Source: Linyphia triangularis (Eukaryota; Arthropoda; Arachnida; Araneae; Linyphiidae). Taken from it: DNA of 64,000 nucleotides. Position numbers and translations under genes: made by a program. This document shows, in pieces, positions 1 through 10,501 of this stretch. Below the pieces are notes generated by a model, which saw nothing but the letters and a program-made list of their open reading frames with translations, ran no database searches and was not told the DNA's origin. How positions within the stretch are numbered: the stretch's first letter is position 1; every line of letters starts with the position of its first letter. The DNA is taken from NCBI GenBank assembly GCA_963978545.1, contig OZ021722.1:111660827-111724826 (forward strand). Reading direction: 5' to 3'.

Positions 1-2
1 TC

Positions 3-917
3 ACTCAATCCCTCCTTCAGGTTTGCGTTGAGCAACAGATCGAGATTGAAGCCAGAGGAAACAGTGGCTCAAAGGACATTCTGTCCTATGCCGAGGCGAC
101 TCGGAAACCTCGGGTGCCCTCCCGAAGTCTCTCGGCCCCGCGGCAGAAGGCCCGGCCGCCTAAATTTAAGCCAGAACACGTGGCTATCATTTACCCAACG
201 GTGGTTGACATGACTTCTGATCAGTCTCTCCAAGCCATCCAAGCGTCGCTTCGGCCAAGCAAGCACAACTTTGGGGTGGAGAGAATCAGAAAGATCAGAA
301 ACGGCGGAGTGGCCATTGTCACCTCCACGGACCAGGAGGTAGACAACATCATCAAGGCTTTCGCTGATGAGGATAAAGTCCGCGGAAGGTTCACAGTAAC
401 CAGACCCAAAGGGAAGAAACCGAAGGTTGTGCTTTATGATGTGCATGAAGAGGTCGACGGTGCTGGCATCGCCGACGCTCTCAAGCTTCACAACTCGGAA
501 ATTGGAGAGGCGGAGATTGAGACCCTCTACTCCTACTCCAATCAAAGAGGAGGAACTAACTGGGTCCTTGGTGTCGATCCAGTTACCCTCAAAACGATGA
601 CCAAACTGAAAAAGCTGAAGCTGGCATGGAGCCGAGTTTCTTGCCGGGAACTCATTAGAGCAACCATTTGCTTTAAGTGCAGGAGATTCGGGCATCACGC
701 CAAAGACTGCCATAACGAGGAGGTCTGCTCTAAATGTAGCAAACCAGGACACAGGAGAGCCTGCTGTAGTGAAGCTGCCCACTGCGGAAACTGCGAGGAG
801 CACAATTCCAAGTTTCGCTCCACGCTCGAAGTCAACCACGAGCCAGCAGACAGGAACTGTCATGTCTACCGCAGGGAAGTGATGAGCAATAAAGGAAGAA
901 TTGACTATGGGGACTAG
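3..917 (+). CDS. E1 ORF1 (gag-like, CCHC zinc-knuckle protein), 5' partial
   Basis: The frame is open from base 3, so the N-terminal half lies outside the window; the first ATG at 114 is internal. This is the RNA-binding protein of an R1-clade element and would form ribonucleoprotein with the element RNA. Visible parts are an LLQVCVEQQ helix also found in E2, E3 and E9, a central block starting near HVAIIYP that contains GVERIRKIRNGGVAIVTS, and three C-terminal zinc knuckles starting CFKCRRFGHHAKDC and CSKCSKPGHRRACC, the third in the form CGNC...H...C. It ends IDYGD, with the stop at 915-917 inside the first codons of ORF2. No stop or frameshift is seen. Confidence 0.9.
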   Translation, partial: TQSLLQVCVEQQIEIEARGNSGSKDILSYAEATRKPRVPSRSLSAPRQKARPPKFKPEHVAIIYPTVVDMTSDQSLQAIQASLRPSKHNFGVERIRKIRNGGVAIVTSTDQEVDNIIKAFADEDKVRGRFTVTRPKGKKPKVVLYDVHEEVDGAGIADALKLHNSEIGEAEIETLYSYSNQRGGTNWVLGVDPVTLKTMTKLKKLKLAWSRVSCRELIRATICFKCRRFGHHAKDCHNEEVCSKCSKPGHRRACCSEAAHCGNCEEHNSKFRSTLEVNHEPADRNCHVYRREVMSNKGRIDYGD

Positions 918-3556
918 GGAACACCATAGATCAATTAAAGGGGTACACCTAAACGTGAATCACTGCAAGAGTGCAACTGCCCAATTGGACCAGGATGTCC
1001 ACGAAGAGAAACTGGACTTCGTCTCAATCAACGAGCCGTACGTTCTCCACGGAAAACTCGTTGGTTACGGCGGAGCCCACAGGATTTATTGCGGGGAGAA
1101 CCCGATAGCTGCCATCCTGGTGGCAAACCACAACTGGAAAATCTTTGTTATTCACATGACCAGGGACATCATGGCGGTCAGAGTGGAGCAAGGCGACCCA
1201 TCCTTCATTATGGTGTCGGCCTACTGCCCTCCCTCTGGGGACTTAGTTGACTTTCTCGCGGAACTTGAAGCTGTCCTTGTCAAGTGCGGGTCCAGTGCAA
1301 CAATCATTCTTGGAGACCTGAATGCTAAGTCCAGCTCTTGGAGCCCAAGGACCACTGACAGAAGAGGAGCCCTAGTAGAGGAACTCATTGATGACCACGG
1401 CCTCACGGTCGTCAATGAACCGGATAGCAGACCCACCTACGAGGGAGCTCATGGTAAGAGCTGGGTGGATATCATGCTCATCAAGGGTATGAGAGCTGAA
1501 GATGTCACCGCATGGGAGGTCACTGACAGAGTCACTCTCAGTGACCATAACCGGATCAACTTTGTGGTCGACTCGGCTGGCCCGAGTCCGACAGCGCGCA
1601 GAACTTGCTGGCGTCTTGAGCAGATTAACTGGATGGAGTTCAGAGCGGATTTAGCGAAACTGGTCCAAAAGACCAAAGATGAAGCAAGGAGCACAGCGAA
1701 CTCTATCGGCTCTTTGACGAGCGAGGTTTCTGATCTGTGTTTCAAACACAGGAGAAAGAATAAGAGGAGGTTCCAGTCTGCGGTCTGGTGGACGCAAGAA
1801 CTGCAAGTCCTCAGAAGCAGGGTCCGAGCCCTCCGGAGGAGAACCCAGGCAGAAAGAGACCCGGCGACCCGGACCGAGCGCAACATTCGGTTCAAAGCGG
1901 AACGAGCCCGCTACAAAAGACTGCTACTCTCTACCAAGAGAAACCAGTTTAGGGATTACCTTAGCAGTATCTCACAGTACACTGCGTTCGGTCCGGTTTA
2001 CAACATCGCCAAGGGCGGCCGTAAAAGAGCCGAAGTGAAGACCATCAAGCGTAATGATGGAACCTCGACAGCCAACCTGGCAGAAAGCATCGAGGAGACT
2101 TTGCGCTACCACTTCCAGACCAGCCCCTTCCCGGCGGTGGTTGTCCCGCCCTCTGACTGTCCCTACGATGAGGACTTCTCGACCCTGGAAGTGGAGCACA
2201 CCATTGGGCAAATGAAACCCAATAAAGCCCCTGGACCAGACGGGCTCACCCTCGGAATCTTCCGGGAACTCTTTGAGACCGATAGGGACTGGTTCACGGG
2301 GCTCTTGAACGACTGCTGGAGAAGAGGTGAATTCCCCAGCCAATGGAAGATGGCAACAGTGGTGCTCCTACCTAAGGAGGGAAAGGACCTAGCAAGTCCA
2401 ACGGGCTACAGACCGATTTGCCTTCTCCCTGTTTGGGGCAAGATTCTGGACAAGCTTGCTTGTTCCAGACTTCGTCATTTCTTGGAGAGCAACATGCTGC
2501 TGCACCCTAATCAGTTTGGCTTTCGAAAGGGGTTGAGTACGGTCATGGCCCTTACCAAACTCACCTCTGAGATTGAAAATGCCAAAAGGGAAAAAATGGT
2601 GACTTGCGCCGTTTCCCTCGACATTTCTAACGCATTCAACTCCATCAGAGGAGGTGACATCCTGAATGCAATGATCGGGTACAATGTGCCTTGCAGACTC
2701 ACTTCCCTAGTTATGAGCTTTCTGCAGAACAGAACTGTTTGTTCTGATGGGGGAACGTGCACCCTTGAGTATAACGTGGGAGTTCCTCAAGGGTCTAGCT
2801 TGGGACCCATGCTTTGGTTAATCATTGCTAATCAGCTTTTGGACCGGATCAGCCACAGCAACGAGACCTGGGTCCAAGTTTTTGCTGACGACATCTTGCT
2901 GGTGATGAAGGCCTCGGCTTCCTACAAGTTCACCGAGATGGCTCGAACCTTCATGGAAATAATCGAGAAATGGGCACTGGACTTTGGGCTCCAATTTAGT
3001 GACCCAAAGAGCAACTTTATTATGTTTCCCTGCCAAAAGGATATCACCCACATCCCAGGCATCAAACTTAAAGGGAAAAGAATCAAGAATGTGAAAAATC
3101 TTAAGCACCTCGGGGTGCTCATTGACCAAAGACTCACTTGGTCAGAGCACCTCCGCGAGGTGAAAGAGAAAGCCGAGAGGTTCGGCAATAAGCTTATTCG
3201 TTTTACCCGGGCCACTTGGGGCATTAAACCGGAAGTCATTAAACGAATGTACCTTGGTGGGACGGAGAGGCTGATCCTCTACGGCTGTGAAGTATGGTTC
3301 CGCGACACAGTCCGTATGAGGAATCAGTTAAACAGCATCCAGAGGGCACACTTGCTCAAAGTTACCAAGTGTTGGAAGACCACATCAACGGACGCACTAC
3401 AGGTTATTGCAGGGTGCGTGCCGGTTGACATCAAAGCGAAGTTTACCCAGACGATGTTCCAATTCATGCAAGGGAACAAAAAGATCGTGCTGGAGGGAAA
3501 TGAGGTGGGATCAAATGCTTGCCAAACTAGACGCCGTCAGGAGCCGGCGCATTGGG
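907..3556 (+). pseudogene. E1 ORF2, 5' part (endonuclease and reverse transcriptase), interrupted
   Basis: The start is chosen at ATG 907, which overlaps the ORF1 stop by 11 nt as in the other copies; the frame is open slightly further upstream. An APE-type endonuclease occupies roughly residues 1-230, with NVNHC, INEPYV (catalytic Glu), YCPPSGD, GDLNAKSSSW and SDHNR. Reverse transcriptase follows with GPDGLTLGI, YRPICLLPVWGK, SLDISNAFNSI (first catalytic Asp), GVPQGSSLGP and FADDILLV. The reading frame is broken at 3557 by the nested element, and translation would run 65 nt into it to a stop at 3619-3621. RNase H and the C-terminal zinc motif lie at 9597-10501. Confidence 0.93.
3543..3556 (+). 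repeat. Target-site duplication, left copy
   Basis: The 14-bp sequence GCCGGCGCATTGGG is repeated exactly at 9583-9596 on the other side of the nested element. Confidence 0.92.
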
Positions 3557-3846
3557 TTGGTTGGTTAGGTTTTATGGCGCAAGGGCAACACATGGGCCAT
3601 ACTGCGCCAAACAATAGTTGAAGTATTTCCTTTTTATAAAACCACATTAAAATCAGATTAATAAAATTAAATATCTTACAAATCAGATACTTAAAAGGTT
3701 CATTTCTAAAAAGAGTAATGAATGAAGGAGCAAAAGAAAATAAAATTAGATGATATGATAAAATCTAAATAAATATACAAAATTTAACCAAAGACAATAA
3801 AAAAATGTATTACATTGAGTTACCTTGAAATAAAAAGTATAGATTC
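3557..3846 (-). other. 3' UTR and tail of the nested I-like element
   Basis: A 290-bp AT-rich stretch with no coding content. It ends against the target duplication with short AACC repeats instead of a long poly(A). Confidence 0.75.
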
Positions 3847-6800
3847 TTAAATCAAATAATATAATCCAATTTCTTTTAAAAAGGTAAAAAGATTTACATG
3901 AGGTGATGGACCTAAAAGTGCCGATAATGATGGATGGCATGATTGAAAAAGGCGCAGCCTTATTGAATTAAAACAGGGACATTCATTTAAAATATGGTAA
4001 ATAGAGAAAATACCATTGCAGGTGGTACATGTGGGGCCACTCTCTGCCAGCAGAAGGTGGACATGGGTAAAGCGAGTATGACCAATGCGTAATCGTGACA
4101 GTATTACTTGCCTCTGTCGGCTTGAGATAAAAAAATCGAAGCCGGAAACTAGAGGTTGTAATGTATGTAATTTATTGGCTTGCTCCGTATTCCATCGGGC
4201 CTGCCATGATCCATACAGAGCTTTTTCACAAGCTTTAGATATGTCATTTAGGCATAATCTATTACTTATCGGCCCATTTGCTTCACGCGCAATTTTGTCA
4301 GCTCGCTCATTGCCCATGATCCCCACATGACCAGGAATCCAACAGAAAAGGACAATAAAATTCATTAATGACAATCGGGAATGTATATTTAAAATTTCAG
4401 TTATGAAAGGATGGTTTTGATTCAATGGATTATTTAGAGCATCAAGACAGCTCTTGGAGTCTGTGTATATAATCCATTGATGATATGTTTGTGCAGATAT
4501 ATATCGCACAGCCATGAGAATAGCAAGGGATTCAGCTGTGAATACCGAACTGCATTGATGCAGTTCTTTTGATATGGATGTATTATCAAGTACCACAGCC
4601 GATCCGACATGCCCATGGCTTTTTGATCCATCGGTATAAATTGCTTTAAAATGAGCAAAATTATTTCGATGATAGTAAAAAGTACTTTTAAAAACTACAC
4701 TAGGAGTTTCACTCTTTATAAAATTAGTGAATGCATTTAAAATTGTGATCTGATGATTATTCCATGGTGGGAGATTAAAAATGTGCGGACGTACACTAAG
4801 GTTGTCCAAGTTATGAGATGCAAGTAAAGCTTTTACTCGCAATGAATAAGACGGAGTGCATGATGGACGTGCATTAAAAAGTCTACGTAAGGAAGGGTTA
4901 AAAATATGGTTTGCAAATGGATGAGAAGTATTTGATTTAATTTTAAAATACATTTTAAAACAAAGTTTATCTCTTCTATGTTTCAGAGAGGGTTCCGTGC
5001 AGATGACGTATAAGCTTTCGACTGGTGATGTACGGAATGCTCCCGATGCAATCCTTAGACCCTGATGGTGAATAGGATCCAGGAGCATCAACGCCGATTT
5101 ACTGGCGGATCCGTACACCACTGAACCATAGTCAAGTTTAGAACGAATAAGGCATCTGTAGATCTTTAACATGGAGGGAGTGTCGGCACCCCAGGAAGTG
5201 TTTGATAGTACTTTCAGAAGATTCAGGATTTTTATGCATTTTAATCTAAGGTGTTTAATATGAGGCAGGAAAGTGAGCTTCGAGTCGAAGATTACACCCA
5301 AGAACTTATATTCATTAACAATGGGTATCTCGACTCCATTCAGATATATTTCAGGATGTGGGTGAAGCCCACGCTTCCTGCAAAAATGCATAGCAACGGT
5401 CTTTTCAGGTGAGAAAACAAAGCCGTTTCTGTTGGCCCAATCCGTGACTCTTCTGATGGCGAGTTGTAATTGCCGCTCAATTAGTGCCATGTTTGTTGAG
5501 GCGCACGACATCTGAAAATCGTCGACAAACAAAGTACCAGACACTGCAGGTGGTAGGCAGGTCAGTAAGTCGTTGATTTTAATGATGAACAGTGCGCAAC
5601 TCAACACACTTCCCTGGGGGACACCTTGCTCTTGTATGAATACATCAGACAAGGTTGAGTTAACACGTACTTGGAATGTTCTTCGTTTCAAAAAGTTTTC
5701 AATAAACAATGGCATATTTCCCCGGAGACCTATATTATGTAGGTCTCTGAGGATGCCGTATCTCCAAGTACGGTCATAAGCTTTCTCCATGTCAAAGAAT
5801 ACAGACACAAGATGGTTCCTTTTGACAAAAGCCTCCCGAATTGATGTTTCGAGGAGGAGGAGGTTGTCGATCGTGCTACGACCACGCCGGAAGCCACTCT
5901 GAAACCTAGAGAGATGGTTGTTTGATTCGAGATAAAAAAGGAGCCTAGCATTAACCATTTTCTCTAAGAGTTTGCAAAAGCAACTGGTTAACGCTATAGG
6001 ACGATAGCTAGAAGGATTCTTGGGATCTTTACCAGGTTTAACTATTGGTATTATCAGAGCTCGTTGCCAAGATGACGGAAAAGTATTTTCCCGCCAAATG
6101 CGATTAAACAGCTTTAGTATAAGCTTGAGCTGGAGTGGATGCAGATGTTTAAGCATGTCATAATGAATTTCATCAGGCCCTACAGCTGAGTTATGGGAGC
6201 TAGAAAGAGCCCTGGTTAACTCAGCCATGGTGAAATCAAAATTATATTCTTCCACCACAGTGGAAGCAAAATTCAAATTCATTCTCTCAGCTCGAAGCTT
6301 ATACGAGGCGAACGGCTCTTTATATTTAGAATCGCTGGACACTTTGGCGAAAGCGTCACCAAGAGTATTGGCAATGTCTTTAGGGTCAAAGATATTCCCC
6401 TGATTATCTTCCAAGATGGAAATAGTATCTTGGGGATAGCGCCCTTTGATTTTGTTAACCTTTGTCCACACTTGTTTGGATGATGTTGAAGAAGTTATAG
6501 AGCTTACATAATTTTGCCAAGAATCCTTCTGGCTCCGTCTTCGTATCTTTCGAGCATGAGCTCGAGCTTTTTTAAAATTGATGAGGTTTGCTTCAGTGGG
6601 GTACCGGCGAAAGATGCCCCAAGCTTTCCTCTGCTTTTTATGAGCCATTTTACAGTCGTGGTTCCACCACGGCTTTGGAATTTTCGGTAGATGATTGGAA
6701 GACATAGGAATGGAATTGCGAGCAGCTTCCATAATAGCCTGTGTGACAGAGGATGTAGCTTCATCGATGTTAGCCTGGCTCACCATCTCATCAGAAATAT

Positions 6801-7518
6801 GAATAATGGAAGAAAATAAATCCCAATCCGCCGCTTCGATTCGAAATCGTGGTTGGCGGGAAGCAGGAGCAACTCCATTTCCTGCATATCTTAGAAGGAT
6901 GGGGAAATGGTCACTATGAAAGAGATCATCTCCAACTAAGAATGACCAGTCTGATGAAAGAGAGGGTGAGCACAGGACAAGATCGATGGCATGGAAAGTC
7001 CTCGATGGAGCGTGGAAGTATGTGTTTTGCCCGTTGTTAAGAATATATAAATTTTGATCCTCAGTTAGTTTTTCAATAGTTCTTCCACGGTTATTAAAAT
7101 CTGGGCTACCCCAAAGAGGACTATGCCCATTAAAATCTCCCATTATAATGTAGGGTGTTGGGAGTTGGTCACATAACCTGTTCAGTTCTGCTTTAGATAT
7201 TCTACAGTTAGGTGGTAAGTAAATGGAGCATACGGTGATGAGAGTCTTGACTGCTACCCTTACAGCAACAGCCTGTAGAGTTGTTGTGAGCGACAGCGGG
7301 GTGCAAGGAATGTTATTTGATGTAAAAATTGCAACTCCTCCGCTGGCTCTATCACCGCTGGTGCAGTCCTTGCGGAGAGCACTGTAGCCCTTTATAAGAG
7401 AGTTCTGAGTTGGCTTCAGAAGCGTCTCTTGAAGGCAGAAGCAGACGGGTTTATGCTGATCAATTAGGCTTTTAATATCTACCGAGTTTTGGTGGAATCC
7501 ACGACAGTTCCATGACAT
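3847..7518 (-). CDS. I-like ORF2: endonuclease, reverse transcriptase, RNase H
   Basis: 1223 aa from ATG at 7518 (MSWNCRGFHQ), 11 nt after the ORF1 stop. The N-terminal APE-type endonuclease shows WNCRG, LQET with catalytic Glu, YLPPN, GDFNGHSPLWG and SDHFPI. The reverse transcriptase shows KPGKDP...SYRPIALTS, SGFRRGRSTIDN, FFDMEKAYD, GVPQGSVLS and the active site FVDDFQ, a Val variant of the usual YADD/FADD. RNase H shows AIYTDGSKS, FTAESLAIL, YTDSKSCLDAL and WIPGHVGIMGNERADKIA, so all four acidic/His positions are present. The C-terminal region has a CTTC...H...C zinc motif. The frame is fully open. The protein would nick target DNA and carry out target-primed reverse transcription. The family call at I-clade level is an inference from domain order. 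Confidence 0.93.
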   Translation of the reverse strand: MSWNCRGFHQNSVDIKSLIDQHKPVCFCLQETLLKPTQNSLIKGYSALRKDCTSGDRASGGVAIFTSNNIPCTPLSLTTTLQAVAVRVAVKTLITVCSIYLPPNCRISKAELNRLCDQLPTPYIIMGDFNGHSPLWGSPDFNNRGRTIEKLTEDQNLYILNNGQNTYFHAPSRTFHAIDLVLCSPSLSSDWSFLVGDDLFHSDHFPILLRYAGNGVAPASRQPRFRIEAADWDLFSSIIHISDEMVSQANIDEATSSVTQAIMEAARNSIPMSSNHLPKIPKPWWNHDCKMAHKKQRKAWGIFRRYPTEANLINFKKARAHARKIRRRSQKDSWQNYVSSITSSTSSKQVWTKVNKIKGRYPQDTISILEDNQGNIFDPKDIANTLGDAFAKVSSDSKYKEPFASYKLRAERMNLNFASTVVEEYNFDFTMAELTRALSSSHNSAVGPDEIHYDMLKHLHPLQLKLILKLFNRIWRENTFPSSWQRALIIPIVKPGKDPKNPSSYRPIALTSCFCKLLEKMVNARLLFYLESNNHLSRFQSGFRRGRSTIDNLLLLETSIREAFVKRNHLVSVFFDMEKAYDRTWRYGILRDLHNIGLRGNMPLFIENFLKRRTFQVRVNSTLSDVFIQEQGVPQGSVLSCALFIIKINDLLTCLPPAVSGTLFVDDFQMSCASTNMALIERQLQLAIRRVTDWANRNGFVFSPEKTVAMHFCRKRGLHPHPEIYLNGVEIPIVNEYKFLGVIFDSKLTFLPHIKHLRLKCIKILNLLKVLSNTSWGADTPSMLKIYRCLIRSKLDYGSVVYGSASKSALMLLDPIHHQGLRIASGAFRTSPVESLYVICTEPSLKHRRDKLCFKMYFKIKSNTSHPFANHIFNPSLRRLFNARPSCTPSYSLRVKALLASHNLDNLSVRPHIFNLPPWNNHQITILNAFTNFIKSETPSVVFKSTFYYHRNNFAHFKAIYTDGSKSHGHVGSAVVLDNTSISKELHQCSSVFTAESLAILMAVRYISAQTYHQWIIYTDSKSCLDALNNPLNQNHPFITEILNIHSRLSLMNFIVLFCWIPGHVGIMGNERADKIAREANGPISNRLCLNDISKACEKALYGSWQARWNTEQANKLHTLQPLVSGFDFFISSRQRQVILSRLRIGHTRFTHVHLLLAESGPTCTTCNGIFSIYHILNECPCFNSIRLRLFQSCHPSLSALLGPSPHVNLFTFLKEIGLYYLI

Positions 7519-7529
7519 AAGATTGAATG

Positions 7530-8903
7530 TTAAGCTTTTTTAGGCTCAGAATGCCGGTCATTAGACTTACTCCTCTGGCGGAGAGGAGCAGCGGTCTCGA
7601 GATCTGGATCTATATCCATGTCTCCTGGGTCTGAAAGGCCCAAGATGACATCATTCTCCTCTTCACAGGATGACGTTCCTGTAACAGAATTTTTTTTAAG
7701 TTTTTGTTTTACCTTTTCTTTTAAAGCATCGCCTGGCTTTTTTATCCGGGTTGGTTGAGATTCTGATTTTGGTTTCTGTGGATTTTTTTTCTTAGAGCTA
7801 TTTGTTCCCAGTAAGATGGATTGAGAGGCTGCATTAGTGCTTGGTTTAGATGTACTAGGAATAGGGACTGTTTGGGAGAATGAATTTTGATTGGTTGATA
7901 AACTAAAGTATTTTACGATCTGTTCAGGAGACAATTGAGTGCTAGGGATATTAATGTCAGTCTGTGTAGATATGGATTTGAGTTCAGATTTATTAGTTAT
8001 TGTTTTGGCTATTGTCTTAGCCATTGATTTTTCGACAGTGTTTTCATATATTTTTTGGGCTTCAGGATAAGAGATATTATTTATAGCTTTAATTTCTTGG
8101 ATTTTCTTCTGTCGGATCCAGTCTGGACATGCTCTCGAAAAAGATGGGTGATTTCCGGAGCAGTTAACGCAGGTGGGCGTAGCCTGGCAGCCTTCGCTGA
8201 GATGGTCAGTGCTGCCACACACTGCGCAAACCTCAACCTTGCTTCTGCATACGTTTTTTGAATGTCCAAACTTCTGGCACTTGAAGCAACGCAACGGGTT
8301 TTGGATGTAAGGTCGCACGGGACAGCTCAAGTAGCCAGCAGTGATCCGAGTGGGTAATTTGTTTGAGTTAAATGTCAGTATTATGTGTTTAGTTGTAATT
8401 ATACTATTGTCTCTTTTTATTGTGATCCTTCTGATTTTCGTAATTCCCTGTGATGTTAAACCTTCGAGGAGCTCATCGTCATCAACCTGAACCAAGTCGC
8501 GTTCCGAGATGACCCCCAACGAAGAGTTCAGGGAATTGTGAGGAGATACTGTTATTGAGATGGTGCCTATTGTTTTTGAGTTAAGAAGAGCTATGGATTG
8601 TCGGGGGTTTTTGGTTTCCAGTAAGAAATCGCCAGATCGAAGTTTTTTTATAGATTTCGGTTCATCAACACAGATTCCTTTTATGCCTTTTTGCACGAAA
8701 AAGGGTGACATTTTCCCAAGTTCCCCATCTTCAGAATGAACAATGAGGAAACTAGGTTGATCATTAGGTAAGGGTATCTGTTTCTTGTTTGATAGAGTAT
8801 CTTCGTATTCATTTGTTCTTTTTTGTTGTTGTGTTCTGTTTTTGTTGATCATTTGTTCTGGAATTAGGCCTCCAGTTGGGCTCAAAGAGGAAGATGTAGC
8901 CAT
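7530..8903 (-). CDS. I-like ORF1: CCHC nucleic-acid-binding protein
   Basis: 457 aa, with the start chosen at ATG 8903 (MATSSSLSPTGG). An in-frame ATG exists upstream at 9050, but that region is leader-like. The middle part (around residues 60-200) is the conserved pre-knuckle domain of I/Jockey ORF1 proteins. Three knuckles follow: CFKCQKFGHSKNVC, CAVCGSTDHLSEGC and CVNCSGNHPSFSRAC. After them comes DWIRQKKIQEIKAINNIS, a segment I associate with this protein family. The C-terminus is Lys/Ser-rich and low in complexity. It would bind the element RNA in a ribonucleoprotein. No frame damage is seen. Confidence 0.9.
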   Translation of the reverse strand: MATSSSLSPTGGLIPEQMINKNRTQQQKRTNEYEDTLSNKKQIPLPNDQPSFLIVHSEDGELGKMSPFFVQKGIKGICVDEPKSIKKLRSGDFLLETKNPRQSIALLNSKTIGTISITVSPHNSLNSSLGVISERDLVQVDDDELLEGLTSQGITKIRRITIKRDNSIITTKHIILTFNSNKLPTRITAGYLSCPVRPYIQNPLRCFKCQKFGHSKNVCRSKVEVCAVCGSTDHLSEGCQATPTCVNCSGNHPSFSRACPDWIRQKKIQEIKAINNISYPEAQKIYENTVEKSMAKTIAKTITNKSELKSISTQTDINIPSTQLSPEQIVKYFSLSTNQNSFSQTVPIPSTSKPSTNAASQSILLGTNSSKKKNPQKPKSESQPTRIKKPGDALKEKVKQKLKKNSVTGTSSCEEENDVILGLSDPGDMDIDPDLETAAPLRQRSKSNDRHSEPKKA

Positions 8904-9582
8904 ATTAATTTGGAATTTAAACTCAGAATACACCCCCACCCACCACCGAGTCCAACATGGGTAGCAGCCACCGGTTGCTAGGAGGTAATACTCTGAGTTC
9001 GCACTAAGCAGTTGAGGTGAGGCTCCACCAGGCCAACCACCCTCGGGCACCCCAATAACTCAGTACTAACCCTTAAGCAGTCAGCAACCCGGAGGTTCTG
9101 GTACCGCCAGCCGATTGACAGAGTCGGGCCCCACTCTGCCTCCCGTTTCAGCAGAAGCGTGGGCCAAAGGGAACGCAGCAGCGCCCCCAGGAAACTAAAA
9201 CCTGTCCTGAAATGGAACGCTACAGGATCCCCAGGATCCCATTTTCCGGCCTTACGGGTCACCGCACACGGCAAACGTGCAGGCCATTAACTTGGCAGAT
9301 AAACACAATCTTAAAGGTAAATAATTAAATAACGATCAAATGACAATTGAAGAAAGAGTAAGGTAACCAAACTTGTAAAATGCAAAATTTATAAGAATTT
9401 AAAGCTATACATAAAAAATTTAACTAAATGGAACTACAATTACTAACTGAATGCAATAACATAAAGCAGAACAAATAATAGGGCCATTGCATAAGAAGGA
9501 AAGAAAAGAAAAAATGCAAGGCCCAGCTAGGGTACCTCGGGTTTGCCAAGCCCGTACTCACAAAATGTGAGCCCCCGAGGGG
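8904..9582 (-). promoter_or_regulatory. 5' UTR of the nested I-like element with a structured 5' end
   Basis: 679 bp before the ORF1 ATG. The 5' terminus can fold: CCTCGGG near the end pairs with CCCGAGG about 40 nt in, enclosing a CTCAC/GTGAG hairpin. A similar arrangement occurs at the start of F8 (34166 onward). Jockey and I elements are known to carry internal promoters in this region, but no promoter motif was confirmed here. Confidence 0.6.
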
Positions 9583-9596
9583 GCCGGCGCATTGGG
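9583..9596 (+). repeat. Target-site duplication, right copy
   Basis: An exact copy of GCCGGCGCATTGGG at 3543-3556; E1 ORF2 resumes immediately after it. Confidence 0.92.
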
Positions 9597-10501
9597 AGCT
9601 GACGAGATTTGAGTTTGACTTAAATGAGGAAGACAGAGGGGAACTGTCAATCTTTACTGATGGTTCCAAGATGGATAACCGGGTGGGATGCGGGTTGGCA
9701 AGTTATGTCAACAACGTACTCACCCGGGAGGCTTGCTACAGGCTTAACAACGAGGCGACCGTCTTTGATGCTGAAGCGCTGGCGCTTCATAAGGCGGTCG
9801 TCCTCGCGCGAGAACTCGACCGAGGAGAAGCACACATCTACTCGGACTCGAGATCCGCTTTGCAAGCTCTAAGGAGGACTTACCCTCTCGACGAAATCAC
9901 GTTGAAGACGCGCAACGTCCTGCGTGCTGATGGGGTGCCTGTCCACTTCCATTGGATCAAGGCCCATGCAGGCATTGAGGGAAATGAAAAAGCAGACGAA
10001 TTGGCGAAACTGGCCACTCAAAAGACAGAGATAGAGGAACTTGTTCCCATTCCTCTGTCTGCTGTCAGAAAATGCCTGCTTGACAACATGATCAAAGATT
10101 GGCAATGCCGTTGGGAAGAAACCGCCCACGGACTGCCGGTTTACGGAGTTTACTCTGAGGTGAAGACACAGAGGTGCATGGGAGACTTCTTTGTCAACCA
10201 GGTGTTGACCGGACACGGAGTCTTCCCATCGCACCAAAACCGACTATTTGGGAGGAGTGCGCGCTGTTGGTGTGGGGAGCACGGCTCGGTGCTCCACGTT
10301 ATCCTCCGGTGTGCGCTCTTCGAAGGGATAAGAGCCAAGTTCTTCCCGGCAAGCATTTCCGGCTTGACGGAGGCGGACCTGGTGAGAAGAAAGACTCTTC
10401 ACTTGGGAATCAAGCGAATCATCGAGGCAGCGATGCAGCTACAAGCGGCTGCTCTGGAGGCGGAAGCGGATGAAGCGGACGACGGCGACTCTGATGAATG
10501 A
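9597..10501 (+). pseudogene. E1 ORF2, 3' part (RNase H and C-terminal zinc motif)
   Basis: This continues the frame broken at 3556 and is cut off from any start by the nested element. RNase H is visible as SIFTDGSKMDN, VFDAEALAL, HIYSDSRSAL and FHWIKAHAGIEGNEKADELAK, so its catalytic residues are retained. Further on is the R1-clade C-terminal zinc motif CWCGEHGSVLHVILRC, then an acidic tail ending at the TGA at 10499-10501. No internal stop or shift is present, so the only lesion in E1 ORF2 is the insertion itself. Confidence 0.9.

Larger units (their letters stand above)
3557..9582 (-). mobile_element. Nested full-length I-like non-LTR retrotransposon
   Basis: A 6026-bp element on the minus strand, flanked by 14-bp target duplications inside E1 ORF2. 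Reading on the minus strand it has a 5' UTR (9582-8904), ORF1, an 11-nt gap, ORF2, and a 3' UTR ending in a simple AACC-rich tail (minus-strand AAAACCTAACCAACCAA at 3557-3573). Both ORFs are open. The order endonuclease, reverse transcriptase, RNase H, together with three CCHC knuckles in ORF1, fits the I/Jockey superfamily and especially I-like elements. It is clearly a different lineage from its host element. Both ORFs being intact suggests a recent arrival. Confidence 0.92.

Noticed and set aside
69..863. Long minus-strand ORFs opposite ORF1/ORF2 (also 30671-31765, 38237-38962, 16031-16726)
   Set aside because: They recur opposite the same coding positions in each copy and follow from codon bias of the sense frame.
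3557..3580. Telomere-type repeat at the I-like tail (TTGGTTGGTTAGG)
   Set aside because: Only a few AACC units, best explained as the element's 3' tail.
8904..9050. Upstream extension of the I-like ORF1
   Set aside because: The composition is leader-like and the ATG at 8903 starts the recognisable protein.
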